From Pumilibacter muris (GTDB taxonomy: Bacteria > Bacillota > Clostridia > Christensenellales > Pumilibacteraceae), in the NCBI RefSeq assembly GCF_943193045.1, contig NZ_CALPCN010000002.1, positions 186,001 to 250,000 of the forward strand: DNA of 64,000 nt. The letters run 5' to 3'. Positions within the stretch are counted from its first letter, which is position 1, and every line of letters begins with the position of its first letter. Position numbers and translations under genes: made by a program. The notes beneath the pieces were generated by a model. It made no database searches and had not been told where the DNA came from. It saw nothing but the letters and a program-made list of their open reading frames with translations. Below are positions 43,582 through 52,873 of this stretch, piece after piece.

Positions 43582-43944
43582 CTAAAATTTGAGGCCCGCT
43601 TCACGAGCACCGTCGGCAAGAGCTTTAACCCTGCCTGTGTAAAGGTAACCGCCGCGGTCGAAAACAACGCATTCGATTCCTTTCGCTTTCGCCTTTTCGG
43701 CGATTTTCGCGCCCACAATAGCGGCCGCTTCGGTTTTGGTCTTGCCCTTCACGTTCACGTCTTTGGCAACCGTCGAGCTCGACGCGAGCGTAACGCCCGC
43801 AACGTCGTCGATAATCTGCGCGTAAATGTGCGAAGTGGAGCGGTACACGTTCAAACGGGGGCACTCGGCGGTTCCCGACACGTTGTGACGAACGCGCAAA
43901 TGACGCTTAACACGAACTTGATTTTTATTCTGTTTGTTTATCAT
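43582..43944 (-). CDS. rplR: Ribosomal protein uL18
   Basis: 5S rRNA-binding protein. [34 protein letters not shown] and the C-terminal [20 protein letters not shown] are diagnostic. 120 residues. It is flanked by rplF and rpsE with short spacers. Confidence 0.98.
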   Translation of the reverse strand: MINKQNKNQVRVKRHLRVRHNVSGTAECPRLNVYRSTSHIYAQIIDDVAGVTLASSSTVAKDVNVKGKTKTEAAAIVGAKIAEKAKAKGIECVVFDRGGYLYTGRVKALADGAREAGLKF

Positions 43945-43957
43945 ATCGCTTTGCTCC

Positions 43958-44500
43958 TTACTTGCCCGCCGTCTTACCTTCTTTCTTCACAAGAACTTCG
44001 TCCGAATAATGGAGTCCGTAGTTGTGGTAAGGCTCCACAGGGCGCTTACTGCGTATGGTCGCCGCCGTCTGCCCCACAAGCTCTTTGCTTATGCCCGAAA
44101 CCACTATGGTAGTAATGTCGGGGCAAGCGATTGTGATGCCTTCGGGAGCGGTGAACTCTACTGGATGGCTGTATCCTAAGTTCATTGTGAGCTTGTTGCC
44201 CGAAACTGCGGCTTTATAGCCTACGCCTTGAACTATAAGCGTGCGGCTAAACGGCGTAACCACGCCCGCCACCATGTTGGCAATAAGCTGACGGTAAAGC
44301 CCGTGCTTCGATTTCGTTTCTTTCTTTTCGTCGGAACGCGTAACGTGCACTTCGGCGCCTTCAACTTTAACTTCTATTTTATTGCTTGCGATTTCGCGCT
44401 CTAACGCGCCTTTGGGTCCGCTCACCTTAACGGTTGAACCCGCAATCTCCACTTTAACTCCGGCGGGGATTGCAATGGGCATTCTTCCTATTCTCGACAT
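43958..44500 (-). CDS. rplF: Ribosomal protein uL6
   Basis: 50S protein near the factor-binding site. [20 protein letters not shown] opens it; TSKHG-type text reads [17 protein letters not shown], and the second repeat contains [20 protein letters not shown] and [16 protein letters not shown]. 180 residues, two related domains as usual. Confidence 0.98.
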   Translation of the reverse strand: MSRIGRMPIAIPAGVKVEIAGSTVKVSGPKGALEREIASNKIEVKVEGAEVHVTRSDEKKETKSKHGLYRQLIANMVAGVVTPFSRTLIVQGVGYKAAVSGNKLTMNLGYSHPVEFTAPEGITIACPDITTIVVSGISKELVGQTAATIRSKRPVEPYHNYGLHYSDEVLVKKEGKTAGK

Positions 44501-44518
44501 AATGCTTTGCCTCCCTTA

Positions 44519-44917
44519 TTACCAAACGTAAGCAAGCACTTCGCCGCCCACTTTTTGAGCGCGCGCCTGCTTATCCGTCATAACGCCTTTGCTTGTGGAA
44601 ATGATTGCTATACCCAAACCGCCCAAAACTTTGGGAAGGTCTTCGTATCCGCAATACACTCTAAGACCGGGCTTACTGATACGTTTGAGGTTTGTTATAA
44701 CTCTCTCGTATTTGTTGCCGTATTTAAGAACAATGTTTATAACGGGGTGTCCGTTGTCGTCGCCTATTTCGGCGCTTTTAATAAAGCCTTCGCTCACGAG
44801 TATGTCGGCAATGGCTTTCTTCATTTTGGAAGAAGGAACCGACACGGTGTCGTGGCGCGCGGTGAGCGCGTTACGAATTCTCGTCAACAAATCTGCAATG
44901 GGGTCTGTTGTAACCAT
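44519..44917 (-). CDS. rpsH: Ribosomal protein uS8
   Basis: Central 16S-domain assembly protein; in other bacteria it represses the spc operon. [20 protein letters not shown] and the C-terminal [20 protein letters not shown] are characteristic. 132 residues. Sits between rpsN and rplF. No obvious S8-like mRNA site was identified. Confidence 0.98.
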   Translation of the reverse strand: MVTTDPIADLLTRIRNALTARHDTVSVPSSKMKKAIADILVSEGFIKSAEIGDDNGHPVINIVLKYGNKYERVITNLKRISKPGLRVYCGYEDLPKVLGGLGIAIISTSKGVMTDKQARAQKVGGEVLAYVW

Positions 44918-44932
44918 ATTTCGCTGTCCTCC

Positions 44933-45118
44933 TTACCAACTCGACTTCTTAACGCCGGGAATTTCGCCCTTATAGGCAAGCTCGCGGAAACATATTCTGC
45001 AAATTCCGAACTTTTTCAGCACAGCGTGCGGACGTCCGCAAATATTGCAACGCGTGTATGCGCGAGTGGAAAACTTCGCAGGCTTCTGCTGCTTGTTTAT
45101 CATTGCTTTCTTAGCCAT
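44933..45118 (-). CDS. rpsN: Ribosomal protein uS14 (type Z, zinc-binding)
   Basis: 61-residue zinc form common in Gram-positive bacteria: [20 protein letters not shown] holds two CxxC pairs, and [18 protein letters not shown] is the standard C-terminus. GGAGA precedes the ATG. Between rplE and rpsH. Confidence 0.98.
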   Translation of the reverse strand: MAKKAMINKQQKPAKFSTRAYTRCNICGRPHAVLKKFGICRICFRELAYKGEIPGVKKSSW

Positions 45119-45137
45119 AATTTTCTCCTATCCTCCG

Positions 45138-45743
45138 CTAATTCCGAAACGGCATACCCATCTTGGTGAGCAATGCCTTCGCTTCGTCGTCCGACTTAGC
45201 GGTAGTTACTATGCAAATATCGAATCCGCGTACTTTCTCCACCTGTTCGTAAGAGATTTCGGGGAAAATAATCTGCTCTTTAACGCCCATCGAGTAGTTT
45301 CCTCTGCCGTCGAACGACTTACCCGAAATTCCGCGAAAGTCGCGCACGCGCGGAAGCGCGATAGACACAAGCTTATCGAGGAATTCGTACATTTTGTCGC
45401 CGCGAAGCGTAACTTTTACGCCTATGGGCTGATTTTCGCGGAGCTTGAAGTTTGCAACGCTCTTTTTCGCTTTCGTCACAATGCTCTTTTGTCCGCAAAT
45501 CGATTCGAGCTCGGCTTGAGCAAGCTGAATGCTCTTGTTGTTGTCTTTAATGTCGCCGAGACGCATATTGAGCGTGATTTTTTCGAGCTTGGGCACCTCG
45601 TTAACGTTCTTGTATCCTCTTTCGCTCATAAGCGCGGGAACAATTTCGCTAACGTAACGCTTTCTGAGGCGGTAACGGGGACTGTCGTCTTTTTTCGTAT
45701 CGGTTGCCGCTTTTGCCGCAACCTGATTCTTCTTTTCTGCCAT
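45138..45743 (-). CDS. rplE: Ribosomal protein uL5
   Basis: 5S rRNA- and P-site tRNA-contacting protein. [16 protein letters not shown], the region [20 protein letters not shown], and [20 protein letters not shown] are conserved. 201 residues, with about 20 extra charged N-terminal residues ([20 protein letters not shown]) before the family start. Between rplX and rpsN. Confidence 0.97.
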   Translation of the reverse strand: MAEKKNQVAAKAATDTKKDDSPRYRLRKRYVSEIVPALMSERGYKNVNEVPKLEKITLNMRLGDIKDNNKSIQLAQAELESICGQKSIVTKAKKSVANFKLRENQPIGVKVTLRGDKMYEFLDKLVSIALPRVRDFRGISGKSFDGRGNYSMGVKEQIIFPEISYEQVEKVRGFDICIVTTAKSDDEAKALLTKMGMPFRN

Positions 45744-45754
45744 ATTTCCTCCGA

Positions 45755-46279
45755 TTAGTTCTCGCCGCCGTTGTCGGCAGTGTTCTCGGTAGCCTCAACC
45801 GCAGTGTCGGCTTCTTTCTTCACGACTTTTTTAACCGTCTTTTTCTCGGCGCTGTCGTCCGACTTTTTAGCGGTTTTCTTAGTCGTTTTCTTTTCTTTTA
45901 CTTCTTCGGCGGGAGCTTCAACCTTTTCGGCTTTGCTCTTTTTAGCCTTTTTCTCAACCTTTTTGGGTTCTAACGACGCGCCGCATTTTTTGCAAACGCG
46001 GATTTTCTTATCGCCCTCCAAGCTGTGAGCCACGCGGGTTGCGTGATTGCACGAGGGGCAAAGAATTTGCACGTTGCTAACGTCTACGGGACCCGCCATT
46101 TTGTTTATGCCGCCCGGTTGGTTGGCGCCTCTCGGCTTGGTGTGCTTTGTTATAATGTTGCAACCTTCAACAACAACTCTGCCGCTTTTGGGGTCGCACG
46201 ACGTGATTTTACCTTTCTTGCCTTTGTCTTTGCCGGCAATCATAAGTACGGTATCGCCTTTTTTAACGTTCATTTTCAT
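45755..46279 (-). CDS. rplX: Ribosomal protein uL24 with zinc ribbon and long charged tail
   Basis: 50S assembly initiator with a KOW domain ([20 protein letters not shown]) and [21 protein letters not shown] zinc-ribbon part follows, with [12 protein letters not shown] and [11 protein letters not shown], as in many L24. After residue about 104 comes an unusual 70-residue tail of Lys, Glu, Ala and Thr ([20 protein letters not shown] and similar) ending acidic. Ordinary L24 stops at 100-110 residues, so the tail is lineage-specific and probably disordered. Confidence 0.95.
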   Translation of the reverse strand: MKMNVKKGDTVLMIAGKDKGKKGKITSCDPKSGRVVVEGCNIITKHTKPRGANQPGGINKMAGPVDVSNVQILCPSCNHATRVAHSLEGDKKIRVCKKCGASLEPKKVEKKAKKSKAEKVEAPAEEVKEKKTTKKTAKKSDDSAEKKTVKKVVKKEADTAVEATENTADNGGEN

Positions 46280-46294
46280 TTCGGCAATTCCTCC

Positions 46295-46663
46295 TTAAAG
46301 CACTTCGGGCGCAAGCGATATGATTTTCATGTAATCTTTATCGCGGAGTTCGCGGGCAATCGGTCCGAAGATACGGGTTCCGCGCGGTTGCTTTTGGTTG
46401 TCTATAATCACGGCGGCGTTGTCGTCAAAACGAATGAACGAACCGTCGGGGCGACCCACGCCCTTGTTGGTGCGAACGATAACCGCTTTAACCACGTCGC
46501 CCTTTTTAACGGCGCCGCCCGTTGAAGCGCTTTTAACCGACGCGATAATCACGTCGCCTATGTTGCCGCTTCTGCGGAACGAACCGCCAAGCACGCGAAT
46601 GCACATAATTTCTTTCGCGCCGCTGTTGTCGGCAACTTTAAGATAAGTTTGGGGTTGTATCAT
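46295..46663 (-). CDS. rplN: Ribosomal protein uL14
   Basis: Subunit-bridge protein. [40 protein letters not shown] and [20 protein letters not shown] are near-universal. 122 residues. Between rpsQ and rplX. Confidence 0.99.
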   Translation of the reverse strand: MIQPQTYLKVADNSGAKEIMCIRVLGGSFRRSGNIGDVIIASVKSASTGGAVKKGDVVKAVIVRTNKGVGRPDGSFIRFDDNAAVIIDNQKQPRGTRIFGPIARELRDKDYMKIISLAPEVL

Positions 46664-46676
46664 AATTCACCTCTCC

Positions 46677-46940
46677 TTACTTCGCCTTCTCGACTACTTT
46701 AACAAGGCGCCAACGTTTATCGCGCGACAAGGGGCGGGTTTCCATAATTTCCACTTTGTCGCCGATGCCCGCTTCGTTGTTTTCGTCGTGAGCTTTCAGT
46801 TTTTTGGTAGTGTTGATGGTCTTTTTGTACAGAGGGTGTTTCGTTTTGTCTTTAATGGCAACAACTATAGTTTTGTCCATTTTATCCGAAACGACGATTC
46901 CTTCACGAACCTTACGGTTATTTCTTTGTAATGTTTCCAT
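46677..46940 (-). CDS. rpsQ: Ribosomal protein uS17
   Basis: 16S-binding OB-fold protein. [40 protein letters not shown] and [18 protein letters not shown] are conserved. The start at 46940 ([10 protein letters not shown]) gives 87 residues; the longer frame runs into rpmC. Between rpmC and rplN. Confidence 0.97.
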   Translation of the reverse strand: METLQRNNRKVREGIVVSDKMDKTIVVAIKDKTKHPLYKKTINTTKKLKAHDENNEAGIGDKVEIMETRPLSRDKRWRLVKVVEKAK

Positions 46941-46950
46941 AATGCCCTCT

Positions 46951-47151
46951 CTACGCCTTCTTCGAAAGTTCGCGCTCACGGAGAACCGTTTTAATGCGCG
47001 CGATGTCTTTTTTGCAAACGACCATCTGCATGGGGTTGTTGAGCTGCCCCGTAGCGTTGCTGAATCTAAGATTGAACAGCTCTTGTTTGAGCTCTCCGAG
47101 CTTAGCGATAAGCTCGTCGTCTTTCATTTCGTGAATTTGCTTAGCTTTCAT
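46951..47151 (-). CDS. rpmC: Ribosomal protein uL29
   Basis: Exit-tunnel protein that docks signal recognition particle and trigger factor. [20 protein letters not shown] and [20 protein letters not shown] are typical. The start at 47151 overlaps the rplP stop by one base, suggesting coupled translation. 66 residues. Confidence 0.97.
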   Translation of the reverse strand: MKAKQIHEMKDDELIAKLGELKQELFNLRFSNATGQLNNPMQMVVCKKDIARIKTVLRERELSKKA

Positions 47152-47591
47152 TACGCTTTTTCCTCCTTGTCGGCGGATATAAGCTCGCCGCGTTTGCAAA
47201 TTTTGCAACGCACCGGCAATTTGTGGGAAGCGAGACGAAGCGCTTCGCGCGCCACTTCTTCGCTTACTCCCGCCATTTCGAACATAACTCTGCCCGGCTT
47301 AACAACTGCCGCCCAGTATTCGGGAGAACCCTTTCCGCTACCCATGCGGGTTTCGGCGGGTTTCTTCGTTATGGGCTTATGCGGGAAAATGTCTATCCAA
47401 ACCTGACCGCCGCGCTTGATATAACGCGTCATGGCGATACGGGCGGCTTCTATTTGATTGGAAGTAATCCATGCGGGGTCGAGCGACACAAGCCCGAACT
47501 CGCCGTATGCGATTTCGTTACCCTTGTTAGCCTTACCCTTCATTCTGCCGCGCTGTTGTTTGCGGTGTTTTACTCTCTTGGGAAGTAACAT
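47151..47591 (-). CDS. rplP: Ribosomal protein uL16
   Basis: 50S protein near the A-site t[43 protein letters not shown] and [20 protein letters not shown] are diagnostic. 146 residues. One-base overlaps join it to rpsC before it and rpmC after it. Confidence 0.99.
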   Translation of the reverse strand: MLLPKRVKHRKQQRGRMKGKANKGNEIAYGEFGLVSLDPAWITSNQIEAARIAMTRYIKRGGQVWIDIFPHKPITKKPAETRMGSGKGSPEYWAAVVKPGRVMFEMAGVSEEVAREALRLASHKLPVRCKICKRGELISADKEEKA

Positions 47592-48253
47592 TATTCCTGT
47601 CCTCCTTGCGGCTCTTTCGCCTTAGGCAATATTTCGCCCTTATACACCCAAACCTTAACGCCGATTGCGCCGAAGGTCGTGCGGGCGGTGGCAACGCCGT
47701 AATCTATGTCGGCTCTCAACGTTTGAAGAGGAATGCTTCCGTCGTGATAAGCCTCGCTGCGCGCGATTTCGGCTCCGTCAAGTCGGCCCGAAACTTTAAT
47801 CTTAACACCTTTCGCTCCGCTGCGCATAACTCTGCCCATAGCCTGTTTCATAGTTCTTCTGAACGAACTGCGCTTTTCAAGCTGAGCCGCAATGCTCTCC
47901 GCCACCAAAACGGCGTCCATATCGGGGCGTTTCACTTCCATAATGTTTATATGGAACTGTTTGTCGGGAACGACTTTTTTGAGCTGTTTTTTAAGCTCCT
48001 CTATTCCCGCGCCTTTAAGCCCTATTATCATGCCGGGCTTAGAGGTGTGAATGTTTATGCTCACGTTACCCTGAGCGCGCTCTATAATAACTTTGCTCAC
48101 GCCGTAAGCGTAATATTTCTTTTTGATAAATTCGCGGATTTTGTGGTCTTCGTAAAGGTTTGCGGAAAAATCTTTTTTACCCGCATACCAGTTGGCGTTC
48201 CAACCGCCTATAACACCCACTCTGAGACCGTGAGGATTTACTTTCTGTCCCAT
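47591..48253 (-). CDS. rpsC: Ribosomal protein uS3
   Basis: mRNA entry-channel protein with a KH domain. [40 protein letters not shown] (KH GxxG region) and the C-terminal [20 protein letters not shown] are conserved. 220 residues. Between rplV and rplP. Confidence 0.98.
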   Translation of the reverse strand: MGQKVNPHGLRVGVIGGWNANWYAGKKDFSANLYEDHKIREFIKKKYYAYGVSKVIIERAQGNVSINIHTSKPGMIIGLKGAGIEELKKQLKKVVPDKQFHINIMEVKRPDMDAVLVAESIAAQLEKRSSFRRTMKQAMGRVMRSGAKGVKIKVSGRLDGAEIARSEAYHDGSIPLQTLRADIDYGVATARTTFGAIGVKVWVYKGEILPKAKEPQGGQE

Positions 48254-48258
48254 ACTTG

Positions 48259-48651
48259 TCAGCCCTCCTTCACGGTGCCCAAGATAACCGTGATATGACT
48301 CGTTCTTTTATTGATGCGATACGCTCTGCCCTTAGACACGGGATTCATACGCTTCAAAATCGGACCGCCGTCGGCGAATATTTCGTCCACATACAAGTCG
48401 GCGCGGCTGAGCCCCTGATTGTGCTCGGCGTTAGCCACAGCCGATTCGATCACCTTGCGAATAGGGTCGCTTGCGGCTTTAGGCGTGGCGAGCAATATGG
48501 CGAGCGCTTCGTTCACCGATTTGCCGCGCACGGTGTCGAGCACCACGCGCACCTTAGTGGGCGATATGCGAATATACTTTGCCTGAGCGCAAGGGCGCGT
48601 GTCTTTGTTGTCTTTGCGCGCCTGCGTCTTTTCTTTCATTCTCTTTGCCAT
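48259..48651 (-). CDS. rplV: Ribosomal protein uL22
   Basis: Exit-tunnel protein. The core [20 protein letters not shown] and the hairpin tip region [20 protein letters not shown] are conserved; macrolide-relevant loop intact. 130 residues, with an N-terminal charged stretch of about 20 residues ([18 protein letters not shown]) longer than the minimal protein. Between rpsS and rpsC. Confidence 0.97.
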   Translation of the reverse strand: MAKRMKEKTQARKDNKDTRPCAQAKYIRISPTKVRVVLDTVRGKSVNEALAILLATPKAASDPIRKVIESAVANAEHNQGLSRADLYVDEIFADGGPILKRMNPVSKGRAYRINKRTSHITVILGTVKEG

Positions 48652-48662
48652 AGTGTCGCTCC

Positions 48663-48941
48663 TTATTTACCCTTTGTGGTTTTTTCGCCGGCATGGCCGC
48701 GAAACGTGCGGGTGGGCGCGAATTCGCCAAGCTTATGCCCAACCATTTCTTCGGTGCAGTAAACGGGAACGTGCTTGCGTCCGTCGTGCACGGCAATGGT
48801 GCTGCCAACGAATTCGGGGAATATCGTGGAAGAGCGCGACCAGGTTTTAATAACCTTTTTATCGGAAGTTTCCGACTGCGCTTTCACTCTTTCATACAGC
48901 CTTTCTTCAACGTAAGGGCCTTTTTTTACACTTCTGCTCAT
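48663..48941 (-). CDS. rpsS: Ribosomal protein uS19
   Basis: 30S head protein. [40 protein letters not shown] and [20 protein letters not shown] are textbook. 92 residues. Between rplB and rplV. Confidence 0.99.
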   Translation of the reverse strand: MSRSVKKGPYVEERLYERVKAQSETSDKKVIKTWSRSSTIFPEFVGSTIAVHDGRKHVPVYCTEEMVGHKLGEFAPTRTFRGHAGEKTTKGK

Positions 48942-48955
48942 GTGTTCTACACCTC

Positions 48956-49783
48956 TCAGTTAATACGCTTCACAATAAAGCGGTCGCTGTTCTTGTGTTT
49001 TTTACGCGTCTTGTATCCGAGCGCCGGCTGACCCCAAGGAGAAACGGGACCGGGACGGCCTATCGGAGACTTGCCTTCGCCACCGCCGTGAGGGTGGTCG
49101 CACGGGTTCATTACAACGCCGCGAACGGTGGGTTTCACGCCCATGTGGCGCTTGCGCCCCGCTTTGCCGAGCGAAACAAGCTCATGATCGAGGTTACCGA
49201 CCTGACCTACCGTAGCTTTGCACGAAAGCGGAATCATACGCATTTCGCCGCTCGGAAGCCTAAGCGTGGCATACTTGCCCTCTTTCGCCATAAGCTGAGC
49301 CGCGCTACCCGCAGCTTTCGCCATCTGGCCGCCTCTTCCCGGCTGAAGCTCTATGTTGTGAACCATTGTGCCTACGGGAATGTTTTGAAGAGGAAGAGCG
49401 TTGCCCGCCTTTATGTCGGCAGTTTCGCCGCTTATAACGGTGTCGCCCTTACTGAGTCCCAAAGGCGCGAGAATGTATCTCTTTTCGCCGTCGGCGTAAT
49501 GCAACAGAGCAATATATGCCGTGCGGTTGGGGTCGTATTCGATTTCGGCAACGCGCGCGGGGATATTGTCTTTGTTGCGCTTGAAGTCGATAATGCGGTA
49601 CTTTATTCTGTTGCCGCCGCCAATATGACGAACGGTTATTCTGCCGGTATTGTTGCGTCCGCCGGTGCGGTACGACGTGTCGAGCAACGATTTTTCGGGT
49701 TTCGTCGTGGTGATTTCGTCAAAACTCGAAACCGTTTTGAATCTGGTGCCCGGCGTCATGGGTTTAAATCTTTTTATAGCCAT
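48956..49783 (-). CDS. rplB: Ribosomal protein uL2
   Basis: Highly conserved 50S protein needed for peptidyl transfer and subunit joining. [40 protein letters not shown] and the C-terminal [20 protein letters not shown] are diagnostic. 275 residues. Between rplW and rpsS. Confidence 0.99.
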   Translation of the reverse strand: MAIKRFKPMTPGTRFKTVSSFDEITTTKPEKSLLDTSYRTGGRNNTGRITVRHIGGGNRIKYRIIDFKRNKDNIPARVAEIEYDPNRTAYIALLHYADGEKRYILAPLGLSKGDTVISGETADIKAGNALPLQNIPVGTMVHNIELQPGRGGQMAKAAGSAAQLMAKEGKYATLRLPSGEMRMIPLSCKATVGQVGNLDHELVSLGKAGRKRHMGVKPTVRGVVMNPCDHPHGGGEGKSPIGRPGPVSPWGQPALGYKTRKKHKNSDRFIVKRIN

Positions 49784-49799
49784 ATTGTTGCCGCCTCCA

Positions 49800-50090
49800 T
49801 TAGGTTAAGCTATCGAAAAACTCGATAGACTTGCTCGATGCGGTGAGCTGCACATACGCCTTTTTATATTGCGAAGTGTATCCTTCGGTTCTTCCTTGAC
49901 GTTTGTACTTTCCGCGTACGTTTACTGTGTTTACTTTTTCTACTTTAACCTTGAAGATTTCTTCAACCGCCGCTTTAATCTGCGTTTTGTTCGCTCTGCG
50001 GTCTACGACGAAGACATACTTCTTATCCGCTATGCCCTCGTAGCTCTTTTCGCTGCGGATTGGCTTAATAATTACGTCGTAGGCGTTCAT
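49800..50090 (-). CDS. rplW: Ribosomal protein uL23
   Basis: Exit-tunnel protein and chaperone dock. [40 protein letters not shown] and [20 protein letters not shown] are typical. 96 residues. Its ATG overlaps the rplD stop (ATGA), so translation is coupled. Confidence 0.98.
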   Translation of the reverse strand: MNAYDVIIKPIRSEKSYEGIADKKYVFVVDRRANKTQIKAAVEEIFKVKVEKVNTVNVRGKYKRQGRTEGYTSQYKKAYVQLTASSKSIEFFDSLT

Positions 50091-50710
50091 TCTTTATAGG
50101 CCTCCTCGATTTTTTTGGCGGCCTCTTTCGTCATGACGCATTTTGCGTTAGCCACAACGTCGTAAACGTTTATAAGGCTGCTGTTAAGCGTGCTTACGCC
50201 GGGAATGTTTTTCGCCGCGCGCACAACCGCTTCGTCGGCGTCGGTTACAACTATGAGCACGCGCTTGTCGAGCTTGAGGTCGGAAAGCACCTGCGCCATT
50301 TGTTTTGTTTTGGGTTCGATTTTGATTTCGTCAACGATTTTAAGTTCGTCGCCGCGAAGTTTTTCGCTGAGCGCGGAGCAAATCGCGTTTCTGCGAGCTT
50401 GCTTATTGAGCTTTTGCGAGAAATCGCGGGGCTTGGGTGCGAACACAACGCCGCCGCCCGCCCACTGAGGCGAACGAATAGAGCCCTGACGCGCCCTGCC
50501 CGTGCCCTTTTGGCGCCACGGCTTTATGCCGCCGCCGCGAACTTCGGTGCGGGTAAGGGTGCATTTTGTTCCCTGACGCGCGTTGTTGCGCTGAGCTACA
50601 ACCGCTTGATGAATAAGTGCTTCGTTATATTCGGCGGCGAAAACGCTGTCGGCAAGCTCTATGCTGCCCGCCTCCGCGCCTTTTTGATTAAATACTTTTA
50701 CGCTTGGCAT
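50087..50710 (-). CDS. rplD: Ribosomal protein uL4
   Basis: Exit-tunnel protein; in gamma-proteobacteria L4 also represses the S10 operon. QAVVAQRNNARQGTKCTLTR, GGGIKPWRQKGTGRARQGSI and SPQWAGGGVVFAPKPRDFSQ form the conserved loop. 207 residues. Since this genome has a long, structured-looking leader before rpsJ, L4 is a possible regulator (inference). Overlaps rplW. Confidence 0.98.
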   Translation of the reverse strand: MPSVKVFNQKGAEAGSIELADSVFAAEYNEALIHQAVVAQRNNARQGTKCTLTRTEVRGGGIKPWRQKGTGRARQGSIRSPQWAGGGVVFAPKPRDFSQKLNKQARRNAICSALSEKLRGDELKIVDEIKIEPKTKQMAQVLSDLKLDKRVLIVVTDADEAVVRAAKNIPGVSTLNSSLINVYDVVANAKCVMTKEAAKKIEEAYKE

Positions 50711-50725
50711 TTTTCTTCCTCCGCC

Positions 50726-51358
50726 TTACTTCGATTTCACGGACTGTTTCACCGTTACGAGAGCGCCTTTGGGTCCGGGAATCGCTCCGCGTATCAAAAG
50801 CACGTTGCGAGCCGCGTCCACTTTTACGATTTTAAGATTCTGAATGGTTACGTTGTCGTGACCGTAATGACCGGGCATGTGCAATCCCTTTATAACTTTG
50901 CTGGGAGTGCTGTTCGCGCCTGTGGAGCCCACGCTGCGGTGAACGGGTCCCGTGCCGTGCGTCATTTTAAGACGGCGCTGATTCCAACGTTTGATAACGC
51001 CCGAGAAGCCGTGCCCTTTGCTTACCGCCGACACGTCTACCATGTCGCCGCCCGCAAAGATGTCGCAGTTGATTTTGCTGCCCACTTCGAATTTGTCGGG
51101 CTGAGAGAATTTGAATTCGCGCAGGATTTTTCCCGACGCAACGTTCGCTTTTTTATACACGCCCGCTTCCGCTTTGTTTTGATGCTTGGGCGCGTCTTCG
51201 AACGAAACGAGAACGGCGCTGTATCCGTCGCGCTCGGGAGTTTTTTTGCGTACTACCGTCATAGGTCCCGCCTCAACGACGGTTACGGCAATACTCAAAC
51301 CCGTTTCGTCGAAAATCGAGGTCATGCCAACCTTTCTTCCTAATATAGCTTTATCCAT
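50726..51358 (-). CDS. rplC: Ribosomal protein uL3
   Basis: Early assembly protein near the peptidyl-transferase centre. [17 protein letters not shown], the region [20 protein letters not shown] and the finger [20 protein letters not shown] are conserved. 210 residues. Between rpsJ and rplD. Confidence 0.98.
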   Translation of the reverse strand: MDKAILGRKVGMTSIFDETGLSIAVTVVEAGPMTVVRKKTPERDGYSAVLVSFEDAPKHQNKAEAGVYKKANVASGKILREFKFSQPDKFEVGSKINCDIFAGGDMVDVSAVSKGHGFSGVIKRWNQRRLKMTHGTGPVHRSVGSTGANSTPSKVIKGLHMPGHYGHDNVTIQNLKIVKVDAARNVLLIRGAIPGPKGALVTVKQSVKSK

Positions 51359-51381
51359 TTGTCGTTACCTCCTCACCCGTC

Positions 51382-51690
51382 TTACAGCTTTATCTGGATG
51401 TCTACGCCCGCAGGGAGGTCGAGCTTCATGAGCGAATCGACCGTTTTTGCCGAAGGGCTATATATGTCTATAAGCCGCTTGTGCGTGCGAAGCTCGAACT
51501 GTTCGCGGCTATCTTTATACTTGTGCACCGCACGAAGTATAGTTACCACTTCCTTATCGGTGGGAAGAGGAATGGGACCCGAAACTTTGGTGCCCGTTTT
51601 CTTCGCCGTTTCAACGATTCTCGCCGCCGATTGGTCAATCAGGTCGTGGTCGTAAGCTTTTAACTTGATTCTGATTTTTTGGCTTGCCAT
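51382..51690 (-). CDS. rpsJ: Ribosomal protein uS10
   Basis: First gene of the S10 operon; also the NusE transcription factor. [40 protein letters not shown] and [20 protein letters not shown] are conserved. The start at 51690 is set by the family N-terminus and GGAGG about 10 bases upstream; a longer frame runs into the leader. 102 residues. A leader of about 340 bases and a strong promoter precede it. Confidence 0.98.
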   Translation of the reverse strand: MASQKIRIKLKAYDHDLIDQSAARIVETAKKTGTKVSGPIPLPTDKEVVTILRAVHKYKDSREQFELRTHKRLIDIYSPSAKTVDSLMKLDLPAGVDIQIKL

Positions 51691-52036
51691 CTTAATAAAT
51701 TTACCTCCGTTTAGCATTTGCGAAGCTACAACGCCGTCGGGTGGGTCCACACAAGGAGTTTTATATAGGCGGCTATTCTCACCGCCTCGTTTCCGACTAA
51801 CAGTTGCGCCTTACGGAATTTTTCCGTCGGTTCGCTTATCGGAACGCCTCTCCTAATTCGGTTTTCCACGCTCGCGCGCTTTCCTCTTTTGCCGCTCACT
51901 TCGCCGCACGGCATGCCTACCGCCGCACTCGGTCCGCCCAAGTTCTCCCGCAGTCCGCTAAATTTCCGCGAGTAACCTTCGGTTTCTTACCTATTTTCTC
52001 CGCAAAAAAGGGCTGTACAGAATGCACAGCCTTGTT
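51691..52036 (-). promoter_or_regulatory. Long leader of the S10 operon with several stem-loops
   Basis: Roughly 340 untranslated bases from the promoter to rpsJ. Hairpins in plus coordinates: GGCTGT/ACAGCC (52011-52016, 52026-52031) followed by T6 on the minus strand, right at the transcript start. Then ACGGAA/TTCCGT (51813-51818, 51822-51827), GGCGG/CCGCC (51768-51772, 51782-51786), and GTTTAGC/GCTACAAC (51709-51715, 51725-51732), which ends next to the rpsJ Shine-Dalgarno. A 71-codon frame at 51726-51941 has no good ribosome site and is probably not a gene. Likely an autoregulatory leader; ligand unknown. Confidence 0.55.
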
Positions 52037-52066
52037 ATTATACTATAAGTAAAGCGCAAAAGTCAA
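52037..52066 (-). promoter_or_regulatory. Sigma-A promoter of the S10-spc-alpha operon
   Basis: TTGACT (52061-52066), 18-base spacer, TATAAT (52037-52042). Further upstream a second TTGACA (52118-52123) and a second TATAAT (52072-52077) suggest additional, weaker start points. Confidence 0.82.
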
Positions 52067-52142
52067 ACGAAATTATAATATTTTACAAAAATTTTTTTAA
52101 AAGCATACGAGAGTTTTTGTCAAGCTTGATATAATGCCGTTG

Positions 52143-52178
52143 AACAAAAAACGACCGCGCTCAAAAACGCAGTCGTCT
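52143..52178 (-). terminator. Terminator after rplL
   Basis: Stem ACGACCGCG / CGCAGTCGT (52151-52159 and 52168-52176) with one non-canonical pair, followed by T6 on the minus strand. It separates the rplKAJL operon from the S10 operon. Confidence 0.85.
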
Positions 52179-52223
52179 TTTTGTTCTCGTTTATTTCGTT
52201 TTTCGGCTAAGCCGCAAAACTCT

Positions 52224-52598
52224 TTATTTGAGTTCCGCAGTGGCGCCCGCTTCTTGCAATTTCTTCATTGCTTCTTCGGCGGCGTCTTTGGGCATAGCTT
52301 CTTTCACGGTGGAAGGAGCTCCGTCTACGAGAGCTTTCGCTTCGGAGAGTCCGAGACCGGTGATTTCGCGCACAACCTTTATAACGGCAATCTTGTTTCC
52401 GCCGATTTCTTTAAGCATAAGGTTGAACTCGGTTTTCTCCTCTTCGGCGGGAGCGGCAGCTCCGCCTGCTGCGGGAGCGGCAACAGCCATAGCCGCAGCC
52501 GACACACCGAACTCTTCTTCGAGCATTTTAACGAACTCGTTGAGTTCCATAACCGACATGCTCTTTACTTCTTCCAACATTTTATTCAAATCTGCCAT
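52224..52598 (-). CDS. rplL: Ribosomal protein bL12 (L7/L12)
   Basis: Stalk protein that recruits translation GTPases. N-terminal dimer domain ([20 protein letters not shown]), Ala/Gly-rich hinge ([16 protein letters not shown]) and C-terminal factor-binding domain ([20 protein letters not shown]). 124 residues. AAGGAG precedes the ATG. rplJ lies 275 bases upstream rather than adjacent, because a stem-loop repeat intervenes. A terminator follows instead of rpoB. Confidence 0.98.
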   Translation of the reverse strand: MADLNKMLEEVKSMSVMELNEFVKMLEEEFGVSAAAMAVAAPAAGGAAAPAEEEKTEFNLMLKEIGGNKIAVIKVVREITGLGLSEAKALVDGAPSTVKEAMPKDAAEEAMKKLQEAGATAELK

Positions 52599-52689
52599 GA
52601 TTTTTAAATTCTCCTTATTTTATTTGCGTTTTCACGCGGTTTTGTTTTTCTTTTTTTTGTTTTGATGCCGTTGCGTTCAGCATAACTCC

Positions 52690-52868
52690 ACGCACGGGAT
52701 TACTTTGCTACGCAATAGGCATTAAGCGACTTGCGCTTGGGCGAATTTTTTCAATCGACTTTCTCGGGTTTACCGAGAAAAGACGCCTAATTAAGTTCGC
52801 CTAACACGGGTTAAGCAAGCAAGTGCCGCAAGGCACGCAGCGTAGCGCCGTGTTACGTTTGGGCGACA
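52690..52868. repeat. Interspersed modular stem-loop repeat, copy 2 (rplJ-rplL)
   Basis: Hairpin CTTTCTCGG / CCGAGAAAAG (52759-52767 and 52773-52782). Then a long stem AACACGG / CCGTGTT (52803-52809 and 52848-52854) encloses GTGCC / GGCAC (52823-52827 and 52832-52836). It ends TTGGGCGA about 6 bases from the rplJ stop. The hairpin bases differ from copies 1 and 3 in a compensating way. Confidence 0.85.
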
Positions 52869-52873
52869 AAGCT

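Noticed and set aside
43306-44112. Plus-strand open frame of about 270 codons
   Set aside because: Antisense to rpsE, rplR and rplF; no family resemblance.
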